From: Gnetum montanum
Lineage: Eukaryota > Streptophyta > Gnetopsida > Gnetales > Gnetaceae
Direction: 5' to 3'
Length of the DNA: 64,000 nt
Assembly: GCA_015680685.1 (NCBI GenBank)
Contig: MNCI01006170.1
Coordinates: 126,354 to 190,353, forward strand
The position numbers and the translations under genes are program-made. A model generated the notes under the pieces. It did not search any database, was not told the DNA's origin, and saw only the letters and a program-made list of their open reading frames with translations. Shown in pieces: positions 1-9,449 of the stretch. Numbering within the stretch: position 1 is the stretch's first letter; every line of letters begins with the position of its first letter.

Positions 1-321
1 CCACTGGGCGTCTTCTTGATTTGTGGCTGCTACGTACAAGCATTGTTGGACTTGCGATTCCTCAGTACACTGACTACATGCTTGAATAGGTGTTCACTTA
101 GTATACCATAGTTGCATCTAGAGTCACTGAATGCAATGCATGGAACACACTTCTTCTCAATCTTCTCAAAAGGATTTTCCTTTGAAATTTTAAGGGAAAT
201 ATCTTGGAGTCCTAGTCTTCATCCATCATGCTCAGCCAGGCTCTTTCCATTATGATTAGAAAGTTCCCCTTGCAATTCTTAACATGGATGATAAGGAAAT
301 TAGTAGGATAGGACCACCCAC
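1..321 (-). pseudogene. Ath-1 pol fragment just downstream of protease (Athila-like Ty3/gypsy)
   Basis: Minus-strand translation gives the stretch that follows the protease in Athila-like polyproteins, with the pattern SYPTNFLIIHVKNCKG followed by an LSMMD-like loop. The same order is seen at 29420-29640 and 53900-54190 in the other copies. It continues exactly where the protease at 19029-19230 stops, so the two pieces were one reading frame before Tat-1 inserted. Stops are present, so it is not functional. The RT, RNase H and integrase of this copy lie outside the window to the left. Homology is seen in the sequence; the family name rests on general knowledge of plant Ty3/gypsy proteins. Confidence 0.8.
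317..321. repeat. Target site duplication CCCAC, left copy (Tat-1)
   Basis: CCCAC directly precedes the TGTACTATCTG terminus of Tat-1 and recurs directly after its other end. The uninterrupted homologous site at about 54187-54196 in Ath-4 has a single copy in the same context (GATCACCCACAAAT). Confidence 0.95.
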
Positions 322-912
322 TGTACTATCTGAAATCATCGACGTAAGGTTGGAGGAAAAAAGAACACTGAAAGATCTCCAGAGAGATACAGCTGACCCT
401 GCCTTCGCATGAGAGCAAGCTGGAAAAACGAAGGTAGAGTTCCTTGGATGGTCTGCATGCAAATCAACCAAGGACTTCCCTAAGTGTAAGGTACAGATTA
501 CATTGGGGTTATTGTAACAAACGTAACACGAGTATGTAAATGGAGTGTAGATGTAACGTAAGAATAGATCAGAATGATGCAAATGTAAAACAATGAACCA
601 GAATAATGTAAACAATGTAATGAATTAGCATAATGTAAATAACACAATAAACTACAATAATGTGAATAGTGAAATGGGAGGTAAAAGACTATATTATATT
701 AATTTAGAGAATAAAGTGCATCGGTCAAAATGTAGCTACGTGTGCAGATGGCAGGTCAAGCATCAAGCCCTGGGATGAAGGATGAAGGATGAAGCGTTGG
801 TGGATGCTCAAATGCTAGGGGTCATGTGTGCTCGAGTGCCCAAGGTTGCCAATCAGTGCTCTTTAGTTCATCTTTTTTGCAAAATTTCCACCCCGTTTAT
901 GTTAATAAATAG

Positions 913-924
913 GGTATTTATACC
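913..924 (-). promoter_or_regulatory. Candidate TATA box of Tat-1 LTR
   Basis: GGTATTTATACC reads GGTATAAATACC on the element strand, a consensus TATA box about 1.3 kb into the LTR. The matching segment is deleted in the 5' LTR. Assignment is by motif and position only. Confidence 0.6.
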
Positions 925-1239
925 TTTTGCTAGGCTCGGGAGTAGGATTTATGAATGAGATGAATGGCTGTGAGATGAGAGAAAAATGGATCACGTGACG
1001 GGTGTACATGGGCAGATTACATTTTGGACCAGATGCACTATATCTTACAATCTATTTTAGCTTGTGCAAGCTAGCTTACACTCATAGAAGCATGTAAAAT
1101 CTGTAGTGTAAGAGCTTGACCAGCTCAAAAATGTGAAAAATTTACAATAAAATAATAGTGTACAACAAGAGATCTTGATTTTGGCTCACTTGGAACTTCC
1201 CGATCCATGAACTAGTTGTTGTAGGATGCTAACATGAGT

Positions 1240-2080
1240 GGTCATATGGCTTTTTGAGATGTTTTTAGCTTCATCAAAGCTATCAGCATGAGTTGATCTT
1301 GTCCTAGTGTGCCCTCAGCATGTGTCTGAAGTGCTTTGGGTCACTTTTGGCAGCTCACGTTGTCAGCATGACCTCAGCATCACCTGGGCATGAGCAAGCT
1401 AGGATGGTTCATTTCACACCAAATTTTGATTTTTTAAGAACTATCTTTTAAGTGTAACTATGGCCTACCCTTGGGGGAAACTTGCATGCTGAGTCTGATC
1501 TTGTTTGTACCTTGATTTAGGTCATTTTAGCAACTCACACTAGGCTCACGCTATCACTGTGACCCCAGCATGACCTGGATGTGACCAACTACAAGTGACA
1601 CATTTTGAGCTAAATTTTGACCTTTGATGACTATTCTTTGAAGTGCAACTACTACCTACTCTCTAGGGTGGCCTGGATGCTGAATTTGAGTTTGTTCTTA
1701 TGTTGATTTGAGCCACATTTGGTAGGTCATGCTGGGCTCATGCTGTCAGCGTGACCTCAGCATGATCATAGTGTGACCAAGCCAAAATGCCATGTTTCAT
1801 GCATGAATTTTGATTTTTTGGAGCCTATGAATGAGTAGAACTATTGCTTGTCCTTTGGGGTTGAATTGATGCTAAAAATTATGCTTGGGACTGCTTGATT
1901 TCACCTTTTTTTATTTGGTCACGCTAGGCTCATGTTGTCAACGTGACCCCAACATGACCCCAGCTTGACTTGGGCATGAGTAAATAAATCATGTGATTTT
2001 AAGCTTAATTTTTGAGGTTCTAGAGGCTAGGAGCTACAATGAACATCAGTGAAGCTCAAGGGGAGTCCGCGTGCTCGAAT
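1240..2080 (-). repeat. Degenerate ~190-bp tandem repeat inside Tat-1 LTR
   Basis: Four units are marked by the shared word AAATTTTGA at 1421, 1612, about 1805 and about 2006 (spacing 191, 193 and about 200 bp). Each unit also has a GGTCACGCTGGGCTCA-like half and a TCAGCGTGACC-like half that form an imperfect palindrome. CG and TG/CA alternate at the same positions between units, as expected for decay of methylated CpG. Confidence 0.8.
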
Positions 2081-2258
2081 TCAAATTGTTTGGACTTGGT
2101 TTTGGGGCTTCGAAAGGTTGCACACATTGAGGGCAAGCTAGCTTGATAGCATGAGCAAGCTGGCTTTGAGTTCCATGCCTTAGTCAAGTTTTGCCTTCTG
2201 AATGCCGAAAGGGGCTTGAATCATTCTTGTTTCAAAGCTAAAATTTTGTGGTATTTCA

Positions 2259-2275
2259 TTCGTCCCTCTTTGTTG
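2259..2275 (-). promoter_or_regulatory. Tat-1 polypurine tract
   Basis: On the element strand AAAGAGGGACGAA directly precedes the 3' LTR. Position and purine content fit the plus-strand primer of Ty3/gypsy elements. Confidence 0.65.
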
Positions 2276-3468
2276 ACGTTTGGAGGAATCCACTTAAGAG
2301 ACATCGACAAAGAAGTGAAAAACACCATGAAAAACTAAGTACTAACATGAACCATCATCCCTTGGTCGGATTTCATCGCACCATGTCCAAAAGTACATGG
2401 GATTGAGGGAATGTGGTTCAGGATGCAAGGGATTGTAATTGGGGAAGTCAAGAATTGATCAAGGGTGTCGTTGTTTGAACTACGGGAGAGGAATTCTCTC
2501 ATGTGAACGAGCTAGTTTTCGGTCCTCGTCAACAACCAATATATAGCAGACTTAGAACCAAGGCATAAGAGGTGTGTTCTTTGGAGAAACAAGACCCTTG
2601 TGTCATGTTTAAGGGAGCCTGTTGTAAATAGCCAAAGCCGTGCGATGATGTGCAACATGATCATTTAAGACACGAGTGTTTTTCCAAGACAATTACCTTC
2701 TCGCCTGGGGCTTGTATGAGAAGAACCAATGGTCTTTAGTCTATGATGCCAATGAGGTCATGAAAACCTTTTTCGTGCATTTTTCTCTTTAACCTTTTTT
2801 GTTCTCTTTTTCTTTTTTTTTTCTGTTTATTCTTTTCTTTTATTTTTGCTTTGTTTTGTCTTTCTTTTTCTTTTATTTTTCTTTTTCTTTTTGGTCTGTT
2901 TGAAAGAGCCTACCTTTTGTGCCTTAATCATGTTCAAGCACTTGCATTTTGTGTCATGCACCATGTACTGTGTTTTGTGTTGCAACTGCTTAGAGGATCA
3001 CAGTGTGCAATAATGTATCAAGGGCTTTAGGGGAGTAGAATGTATCTAGGGGATGTAATTAAATAGGATAATTGGAACATGATGGGGAATAGGGAATGTA
3101 TCAGGGATCATGAATGTACTTATGAATGGATTGATTAACCCAATTGCATGCGTTAGGAAGAATGTGATACCCTCTCATCATGATGAAATGTATCTGTGCA
3201 TGAACACCTCAAGCATGTCATCCTGCAAATACAACTCCAAGGGGACAAGAAAACCACAAATGATTCAGTTAGTTAAACACTTTAAATTTGAATGTGGCTG
3301 ATGAAATGGAGCCATCATGTGGAGCTTCAAGGTGAAAAAAAATATTGAACGGCATCAGTTTTATCAAGATCCATATGACAGGTCATGCAATAGGTTTTTG
3401 GTGAGCACATACAACCGTTTGCAGCAACATGTCTTCTTAAATAATGCCAGGTTGTTGATGATGTCACT
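2276..3468 (-). other. Tat-1 3' untranslated region, first part
   Basis: No coding signal. It holds a long pyrimidine tract on the plus strand at about 2770-2895 (purine-rich in the Tat-1 transcript), which could act as a second polypurine tract. Short open frames at 3110-3301 and 3317-3514 have no recognisable domain. Confidence 0.6.
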
Positions 3469-3785
3469 AGTTTGTAGTCTTGGCAGACTATTGTGGATTA
3501 GTTTAATGCCATAACCCTTTGGATGTTGCCAGTTTATTCTCATAGTGGATGGTGCAGTGCTAGTTTAGAGTTGTGGCGAACTATGAAGAGGCAAGCTAGT
3601 TTATAGTCTTAGTGGACTCTAGTGGACAAGCGTGGTAGTTTAGTGTCATACTGAGTAGAGCTCTGTGGTGTCGGTTTATTTTCATGATGTCAAGACGTTA
3701 TGTGGTGCTAGTTTTAATTCATAGCCCTAGGACTATTCTATGGTATCAGTTTTAGGTCGTGATGCTAGGACTGAAACATACCTCA
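3469..3785. repeat. Degenerate minisatellite in Tat-1 3' UTR
   Basis: Nine or ten units of about 28-38 bp, most beginning AGTTTA or AGTTTT and ending GTGGT-like, run tail to head. Related arrays at 7363-7446 and 13594-13674 flank the antisense cassette. Tandem repeats in this region are known for Tat/Ogre elements. Confidence 0.75.
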
Positions 3786-3789
3786 AGCT

Positions 3790-4900
3790 CATTAGACATA
3801 GAATGGTTTTAGGTACATGTGATTTGTAAGATTAGCGAACTCGTTTCCGTTCATGTCAGTGAGCTTAAATGCCTTGTTATCATATGCTTTGATGACTAAG
3901 TAAGGTCCATCCCAATTAGCTGAGAATTTTTCTAAGTGTTCATGGACTGCCTTAAGAACTAAGTCACCTTCCTTAATTGGCCACTTATGTGGATCATGTT
4001 GATGACGTCACCATTGTTGTCTTTGACACCATTCGATTTGATCAAGCACTCATATCCTTTCTCCTTCCACCGAGTCAAGGTTAATAATGAGTAGCTCATT
4101 GTTCTAACCTTCATTGAGGAGGCTAGAGAGTGTTATCTACAATGAGGGAACCTGTAAATCCAAAGGGAACACAACTTCAGATCTGTATACAAGGCTATAT
4201 GGTGTCTTACCTGTGGACGTTCGATGCATTGTTCGGTATGCTCATAATGCATGGATTAACTGCTCGTGCCATTGTCTCTTGCTTTGATTCAACATCTTTT
4301 TGGGCACCATGATGATCATTTTATTCATAGACTCCACTTGACCATTGCTCTGTGGGTAGTATGGTGATGAAAACGAGTGTTTAATACCTAGGCTTTCACA
4401 GAAGCTTTTAGTATCCGTACTACTAAACTGTGGTCCATTATTGGTGACTATGGTCATGGGGATACCAAAGTGGGTCAGGATGTTTTCTAATATGAAATTG
4501 CAAACATGTTTAGATGTGGTTTTCTTGAGAGCAATAGCTTCTACCCATTTTGTAAAATATTCGGTTGCGGTGATGATGAAGCTATGTCCTGCTGAAGATG
4601 GTGGTGTTATTGGCCCAATGATGTCTAATCCCCATCTTTGGAATGGCCATGTGATTTGTACAGTATGCAACTCATTAGGTGGCACATGTATTAGGTTACC
4701 ATGCTTTTGGAAAATGTTACATTTTTTGACCCTCGAGAAGCAATCGTACTCTATGTGTGGCCAATAGTAGCCCAAACGTCTAATTTTTGTTGCCATTGCT
4801 TTGGGTGCTATATGCCCTCCACAAAGTCCTTCGCGAACCTATTCCACGATCGTTTGACCGTCAATGTTATTAATGCATACTAACAGAATGCCTTCATAGG
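3790..4900 (-). pseudogene. Tat-1 integrase
   Basis: Integrase that would insert the element cDNA into the chromosome. In order: remnant of the HHCC zinc domain with MATKIRRLGYYWPHI at its end (4760-4796), catalytic core with GLDIIGP (first Asp), TNNGPQF (second catalytic Asp changed to Asn by G-to-A near 4436-4446) and NGQVES (Glu kept), then a C-terminal part ending in KAFKLTDMNGNEF and MYLKPFY near 3795-3870. Stops break the C-terminal half. The C-terminal sequence is like Tat integrases and shows no obvious chromodomain. It is the last pol domain before the 3' UTR. Not functional because of the Asp loss and the stops. Confidence 0.9.
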
Positions 4901-5039
4901 ATCTACAACATAATGTGTCTCCTATTAATGCATATTGCCGAGAGCATTTTCGCACTGCGTCCTTTTGAGCACTCGTCAAATGTTGTGGCAGTGCACCTCG
5001 TAGAAGGTACTCTTTTATGTCATCATACCATTCTATTGC

Positions 5040-5560
5040 TTATGTAGTACTGACGGACACTATGGGTATTTCATCGAGAGCATCGGTTATGGGTTTGGTA
5101 CAATTTGTTATGGAACTAGGTAACATATGGAACATCTCAGGTGTCATGTTTAAGGCTATTGTAGCAAGTGCATCGGCAATGGTATTTTCGTTCCTAGGAA
5201 TATGTTGCACATCTACGTTGATCAGTTGTTTTAGCAAGTGTTTAGTTAGGTCACAATATGGTTGTAAATGAGAAGCCTTGCATGCATAAACTTCTATGAC
5301 TTGATTGATTACTAATTGTGAGTCACCTTGGACTACAAGATGTGTGATTCTCGTAGTTAGTGCTGCCCTAAGACCTCTAAGAAGACTTTCATACTCTGCC
5401 ACGTTGTTTGTACAAGGGAATGTTAGTCGATAGGAAAGGGTCAAATTTCTCCAGAGGGGTACGTTATGATGGTTGCAACACTTCCTCCTCGGGAAGTTGA
5501 AGCCCCATCGAAGTAAAGGATTGCATTGTAGTTATCAAGCACAGTGTTGATGCTGTTAAT
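5040..5560 (-). pseudogene. Tat-1 second RNase H (archaeal-type, aRH)
   Basis: A second RNase H follows the usual one. Motifs in order: YFDGAS (first Asp), LTFPCTNNVAEYESLL (Glu), VQGDSQLVINQV (Asp) and ADALATIAL (last Asp region). This dual arrangement marks the Tat lineage of plant Ty3/gypsy elements. A frameshift near 5441 splits the domain between two frames, but all catalytic positions remain recognisable. It sits between the first RNase H (about 5690-6190) and integrase (from about 4900). Its role in the family is thought to be removal of RNA from the cDNA hybrid in addition to the standard domain; that is from family knowledge. Confidence 0.9.
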
Positions 5561-5689
5561 GCTTTCATCAGGGAATTCAAGATTGATTATTGCTTGATCT
5601 TGTGTTGGTGAAGCCGTCAATTGATTAACTATTGCTTGACCCTTAGTGGAGGATTGAGTTACATAGTGTAGGTAAAACTTAGTGATCAT

Positions 5690-6190
5690 CACTTTCCACC
5701 TAGCTATCCTACTTGATTCATAGATGTTGTTAGTGATAGCTCAAAGCACATTATCTTTGCAAATGATATAGACTTGGTTATGGAAGAGATAATGTTGCCA
5801 CTTTTTCAAGGAAAAGACCAGGGCAAGACATGATCTCTCCACGTTGTTGTATCATTGTTTGTAGGCAAATAAGGCATGAATTAAATAGTAAACAGGGATC
5901 TCGACGCCATCTTCTCATTTTTGGCAAAGCATGAATGCAATAGATGAATCGGATGTGGCAAGGTAGATGTAAAAAGGTTTATCGCTTTGTAAGGGATGAA
6001 CTGTTGGAAGTTGAGCCAACTCCATTTTTATGTTTTCAAATGCTTCTTAGCACTTTTTTCAAATGCTGCATGGGTTTCAATTTTTTCATCAATTTTGCAA
6101 TAAAATGTCTAATGAATTATAGTCTACCTTGCAGGCTGCATAGTTCACTAAGGTTCTTAGGTGGTTGCATGCTAGTTATTGCATTAACAT
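5690..6190 (-). pseudogene. Tat-1 first RNase H, heavily decayed
   Basis: Minus-strand fragments read LYLATSDSSIAF, VYYLIHALFAYKQ, NNVERSCLALVFSLKKWQHYL and RWKVMITKFYLHY, in the order of the normal Ty3/gypsy RNase H (Asp strand, tether, Glu helix, end strand). Several stops and at least one frame change interrupt it. It joins RT upstream and leads into the second RNase H through a linker that reads KGQAIVNQLTASP. Confidence 0.8.
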
Positions 6191-7238
6191 TATTGGGGTC
6201 TACTCATATCCTTGTTTCTGAGACTATGAAGCTAAGAATTTTGCGTGTTTTAACTCCAAAGATGCATTTCTTTGGGTTAAGTCTAAGGTCATATTTGAGA
6301 CAACGTTTGAGTACCAATTCTAGGTCCTTTGCGTGTTGCTCGGTTGTTTTGGACTTGATTGCAATGTCGCCTACATAATCGTTGAGTGAATCAAGCATAT
6401 AATCTCTAAATATATATGTCATTGCTCGTTGATATGTAGTACCTACATTTTTGAGACCGAATGATGTCATTATATAACAAAACGTGCCCCAAGGTGTCAT
6501 GAAGGTTGTCCTGAGTTGGTGTTCTGGGTTGATCCGGATTTGGTTGTATCCTGAGAATCCATCCATAAAGGATAATAATGCATGCCCGGCAGTTGAGTCA
6601 ACAAGTTGATTGATACTGGGTAGTGGGAAGTCATCCTTTATAGTGGCTATGTTGAGGTCACGAAAGTCAATGCATATGTGAATGCTACCATTCTTCTTGG
6701 GGACTACAACAATGTTGGATACCCAAACAGCATAGTCAATAGCTCAGATGAAACTGGCTTGGTAGAGCTTCGTGATTTCATTATGAACTACCAACGCTAC
6801 CTTAGGTTTAACCTTTCGTGCTTTTTGCTTTATTGGTCTGAGTTTTTCATCTAGGATGATGTTATGCTGGATGATTTGAGGGTCCAGTCCTGACATATCA
6901 GTATATGATCAAGTGAATGTTTTGATGTTGTTCTTCAGCACTTGTGTAATGTCATTGGCAAGTTGTGGATTTAGTAGAGTACTCAGTTTTAATGTTTTAA
7001 CTTCACCACTGGACATAGTGATGGGGAATTCAATGAGGGGATCTTTAGTGATGTTGTTGGCTTCTAAGTCCAAAGTTTTAGTCATACCCTTGGGGTATTC
7101 TGATGTTTCTTGAGTGGATGCCATGAAATTAGCATGGGTAGATGAGTCTAGATCTAAGGATTCTAGATTAATCGCTCTTTTCATGGCCCTATGAGGTCCA
7201 TTGATAGACAACGTTGAAAAGAGGTTCTTGCTATCCAT
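6190..7238 (-). pseudogene. Tat-1 reverse transcriptase with its N-terminal linker
   Basis: Copies element RNA into DNA. The linker 7238-6909 (LSTLLNPQLANDITQVL) is typical of Tat polyproteins before RT. RT motifs: LYQASFI, VVVPKKNG, ICIDFRDLN, FMDGFSGYNQI, TFMTPWGTFCY, FGLKN, then DYVGDIAIKSK at about 6366-6377, where the expected YVDD box reads YVGD so a catalytic Asp is lost, and LNPKKCIFGV. Stops occur in the N-terminal half. Protease ends near 13690, so this frame is separated from it by about 6.4 kb of foreign or extra sequence, the place where Ogre elements have an intron. Confidence 0.9.
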
Positions 7239-7362
7239 ATGCTTGTTCTTGCCAATTTAAACCAGGAGCACCATGAGTGAGATTGTCTGATGGGTGAGTT
7301 GCTATATAAACTAGCTTTATGTAATTAATTTACATCTTGACAAAACTATGGTATGCAAGAGT

Positions 7363-7446
7363 AGTTTAACATCATACATGGACGCGTGGCAGTTGTAGGC
7401 CTTACCGGGCCATATGGTAGTTTTAGGCCGTACCAAACCATATGGC
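7363..7446. repeat. 28-bp minisatellite, left flank of antisense cassette
   Basis: Three head-to-tail units begin AGTTTAACATC, AGTTGTAGGCC and AGTTTTAGGCC and end in GTGGC or ATGGT/C. The unit is related to the 13594-13674 array and to the 3' UTR array at 3469-3785. Confidence 0.8.
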
Positions 7447-9411
7447 ATTCATATTTCATGTGAATACTAATGTTGTAATTTTTTCATGATTTTTGAATTT
7501 TCAATTCTCATACTTTGTTTTTTCTTTAATGCTTAGGTGTTAATGCATAAAAATGAATAGAAGAAGCTATCTTGGGAGCATGAAAATGAAGACAACACAA
7601 GAAATAATAATAATAATAATAACATAAAACATTCAATGAGAAAAATACAATGTAGCTACATGGAATAAGTTAAACCAGGTTGAAAGGGGACTGAAAAGTG
7701 TGAAGCATGAGTTAGCATTAGAGCGTGAGTAACTGGGTGCATAGTGCAACGTGAGTTACAGGGCAAGGTTTGTAGCATGAGCAGCAGTAGGAATTCAGGG
7801 CAGCGTAAGTAGGATGAAGGGCAAGGGAGGGCAAGAACGAGGCAAAGGGATGAAGCAGGAAAGCTTGGCATTCATGGCAGAGAGCAAAGAACTACTTCAA
7901 CGCCTTCCTCAACCCAGGATTTCTTCATGGGCCGGGACTCTGCGCAGGTATGTTTTCTTCCGCTCTTGTCTAGTGTAGCATGAGGAACAGCGTAAGCCAT
8001 TAGGGCTACCATTTTGATAAGATTTTGAAGTGAGAACAATCTTAATTTTGGTGTTGGGTCTCTTAGCTTGATTTGTTTCATGTTATGTCTTGGATTTTTG
8101 TCATAAATTTGGGATATCCGGGGCGTTACAGGGTTTTTGGGGCTTGCCATTTTTTTGGAATTGCTATTTTTCTTTGGGCCTTGGCATGATTTGCAGGGAC
8201 ATGGGTGTGGTGTGAGTTGAATTGCAGGGACGTGTGTGTGCCCTAGCAACCCAGGGCACACCAAAGCCTGCAAAATTTTTTGTTTTTGGATGATCAATCA
8301 GTGTGGGTTAAGCATAAGCAACCCAGGGCACACCCAGTGTGAGTGATAAGGGCACTCCTAGCGTGAGTGATGAGGGCATGTGCTAATCCTCAGCATGAGT
8401 TGCAATTGAGACTAGTAAATAATCCCCACCCTTAACTGTGATTTTCCTTTTTCTTTTGTATACGCATCAGTTATTTTGGGCAAATCTGCATCCAGAATGT
8501 GGGATAACCCTAAGGCTAGCAGGTGGCTCACACTAATGTCTAAAGGCAAATATAAATTTTCCAGTAAACTGTCCTTAGATGTTACTCTTGGGACCCAAAA
8601 TAAGTTTTTAGTTCATGCCAAGAGTCATCAAATTTCTTTCAAGCACATTCTTTCCAGTAGGGCCATTCTTAGTGTGAGTTGGATATAGGGCTGTCCCAGG
8701 GTGAGGGGCAAAGGTATGAGCTCGGTGCCGAGGACCTGAGCATGAATGCCCAGAGAAAAGAACAAATTTTGTGTCTGGGTGTGAGCACCTCAAAGAGAAA
8801 AAAAATTGACTCATGCCTGGGCGTGAGTGTCCTAGAGCAAACTAATTTTTGCCAATCTTTGCTTGGGCGTGAGTGCCCAAGGGGAAACTACGTTTTGCCG
8901 ATTTTTGGGTGTGAGTGCCCTAGGGAAAACTATGATTTTTGTAGTGTGGGCAGTGTGAGCTACTCTCCAGTGTGAGTTGTGCCACTACGTGAATTGCATT
9001 GTGAGTAGCAGTGTGAGCCGCATTTATGGGTTGCACCGTGAGCTGCATTTTGAATGAGTTCCCTTGTCACTTTCATTGTAGTGTGCACTATAATGTGAAT
9101 TACCTAGAACTAGAGTGTAAATAACTTATTTGTTCGGTGTTGCTGGTTACTTATATCTTTTTTGTTTTTATTTTCTTGGGTTAGACAGTGAATGTGCATG
9201 TTTTTTACTTTTTTGTCAGTTTCCTATGAAATGAATTTTTTAAATGTACCCCAGCAAGCATTAAATACATCAAATAAACATTGATGTTGTTGTCTCATGG
9301 GGTGGAATTTCATGTGTTGAATATTATTTACTTGTTGGGTTTATTTATTTGCCTTATTTTATTTTACTTTAAATTTATATGTTTTATATATTTTAATTCA
9401 CTTACCTAAGG
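7447..9411. other. Left part of Tat-1 antisense cassette, no clear coding
   Basis: It holds an (AAT)n microsatellite near 7605-7625 and, from about 7700 to 9060, many GTGAG/GCGTGAGTGCCC words like those of the Tat-1 LTR. Frames at 7872-8297 (minus) and 8476-8975 (plus) are short and match no domain I know. 9100-9400 is AT-rich and could be promoter or 5' UTR of the plus-strand gene at 9450. Confidence 0.5.
8737..8945. repeat. ~43-bp tandem array with GGGCGTGAGTGCCC core
   Basis: The core GGG(T/C)GTGAG recurs at about 8777, 8819, 8864 and 8907, each followed by an AAA-rich spacer and ATTTTTG. A weaker unit begins near 8737. Spacing is 42-45 bp. Confidence 0.7.
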
Positions 9412-9432
9412 TTCTGGCGCTATGTAGGGGAC
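9412..9432 (+). other. Primer-binding-site-like sequence on the plus strand
   Basis: TCTGGCGCTATGTAGGGGAC resembles the Asp-type primer site of Athila elements (TGGCGCCGTTGCCGGGGA) and the TTTGGTGCTAG-type site of Tat-1. It would fit a retroelement reading left to right, with the gene at 9450 as its first ORF. No LTR end is evident in front of it, so this may be chance. Confidence 0.25.
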
Positions 9433-9449
9433 TTAAGCCTTTTCTCCTG

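Larger units (their letters stand above)
322..2258 (-). repeat. Tat-1 3' LTR (complete, 1937 bp)
   Basis: In element orientation it starts TGAAATACCAC at 2258 and ends AGTACA at 322. It aligns with 17953-19023 at both ends, but keeps about 875 bp (roughly 376-1250) that the other LTR lacks. That stretch includes a TATA box and an AT-rich zone (480-690) with many AATGTAAA-like words, likely R/U5. The U3 part (1240-2080) is a four-unit degenerate tandem repeat. Confidence 0.92.

Noticed and set aside
256-615. 119-aa minus-strand frame at the left end
   Set aside because: Runs across the border between the Tat-1 LTR and Ath-1; a chimera of two elements.
5944-6378. 144-aa plus-strand open frame
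   Set aside because: Lies opposite Tat-1 RT and RNase H; antisense by-product.
8476-8975. Plus-strand frames of 70 and 98 aa before the antisense gene
   Set aside because: They overlap the 43-bp repeat array and no splice joint links them in frame to the exon at 9586; kept only as a note.
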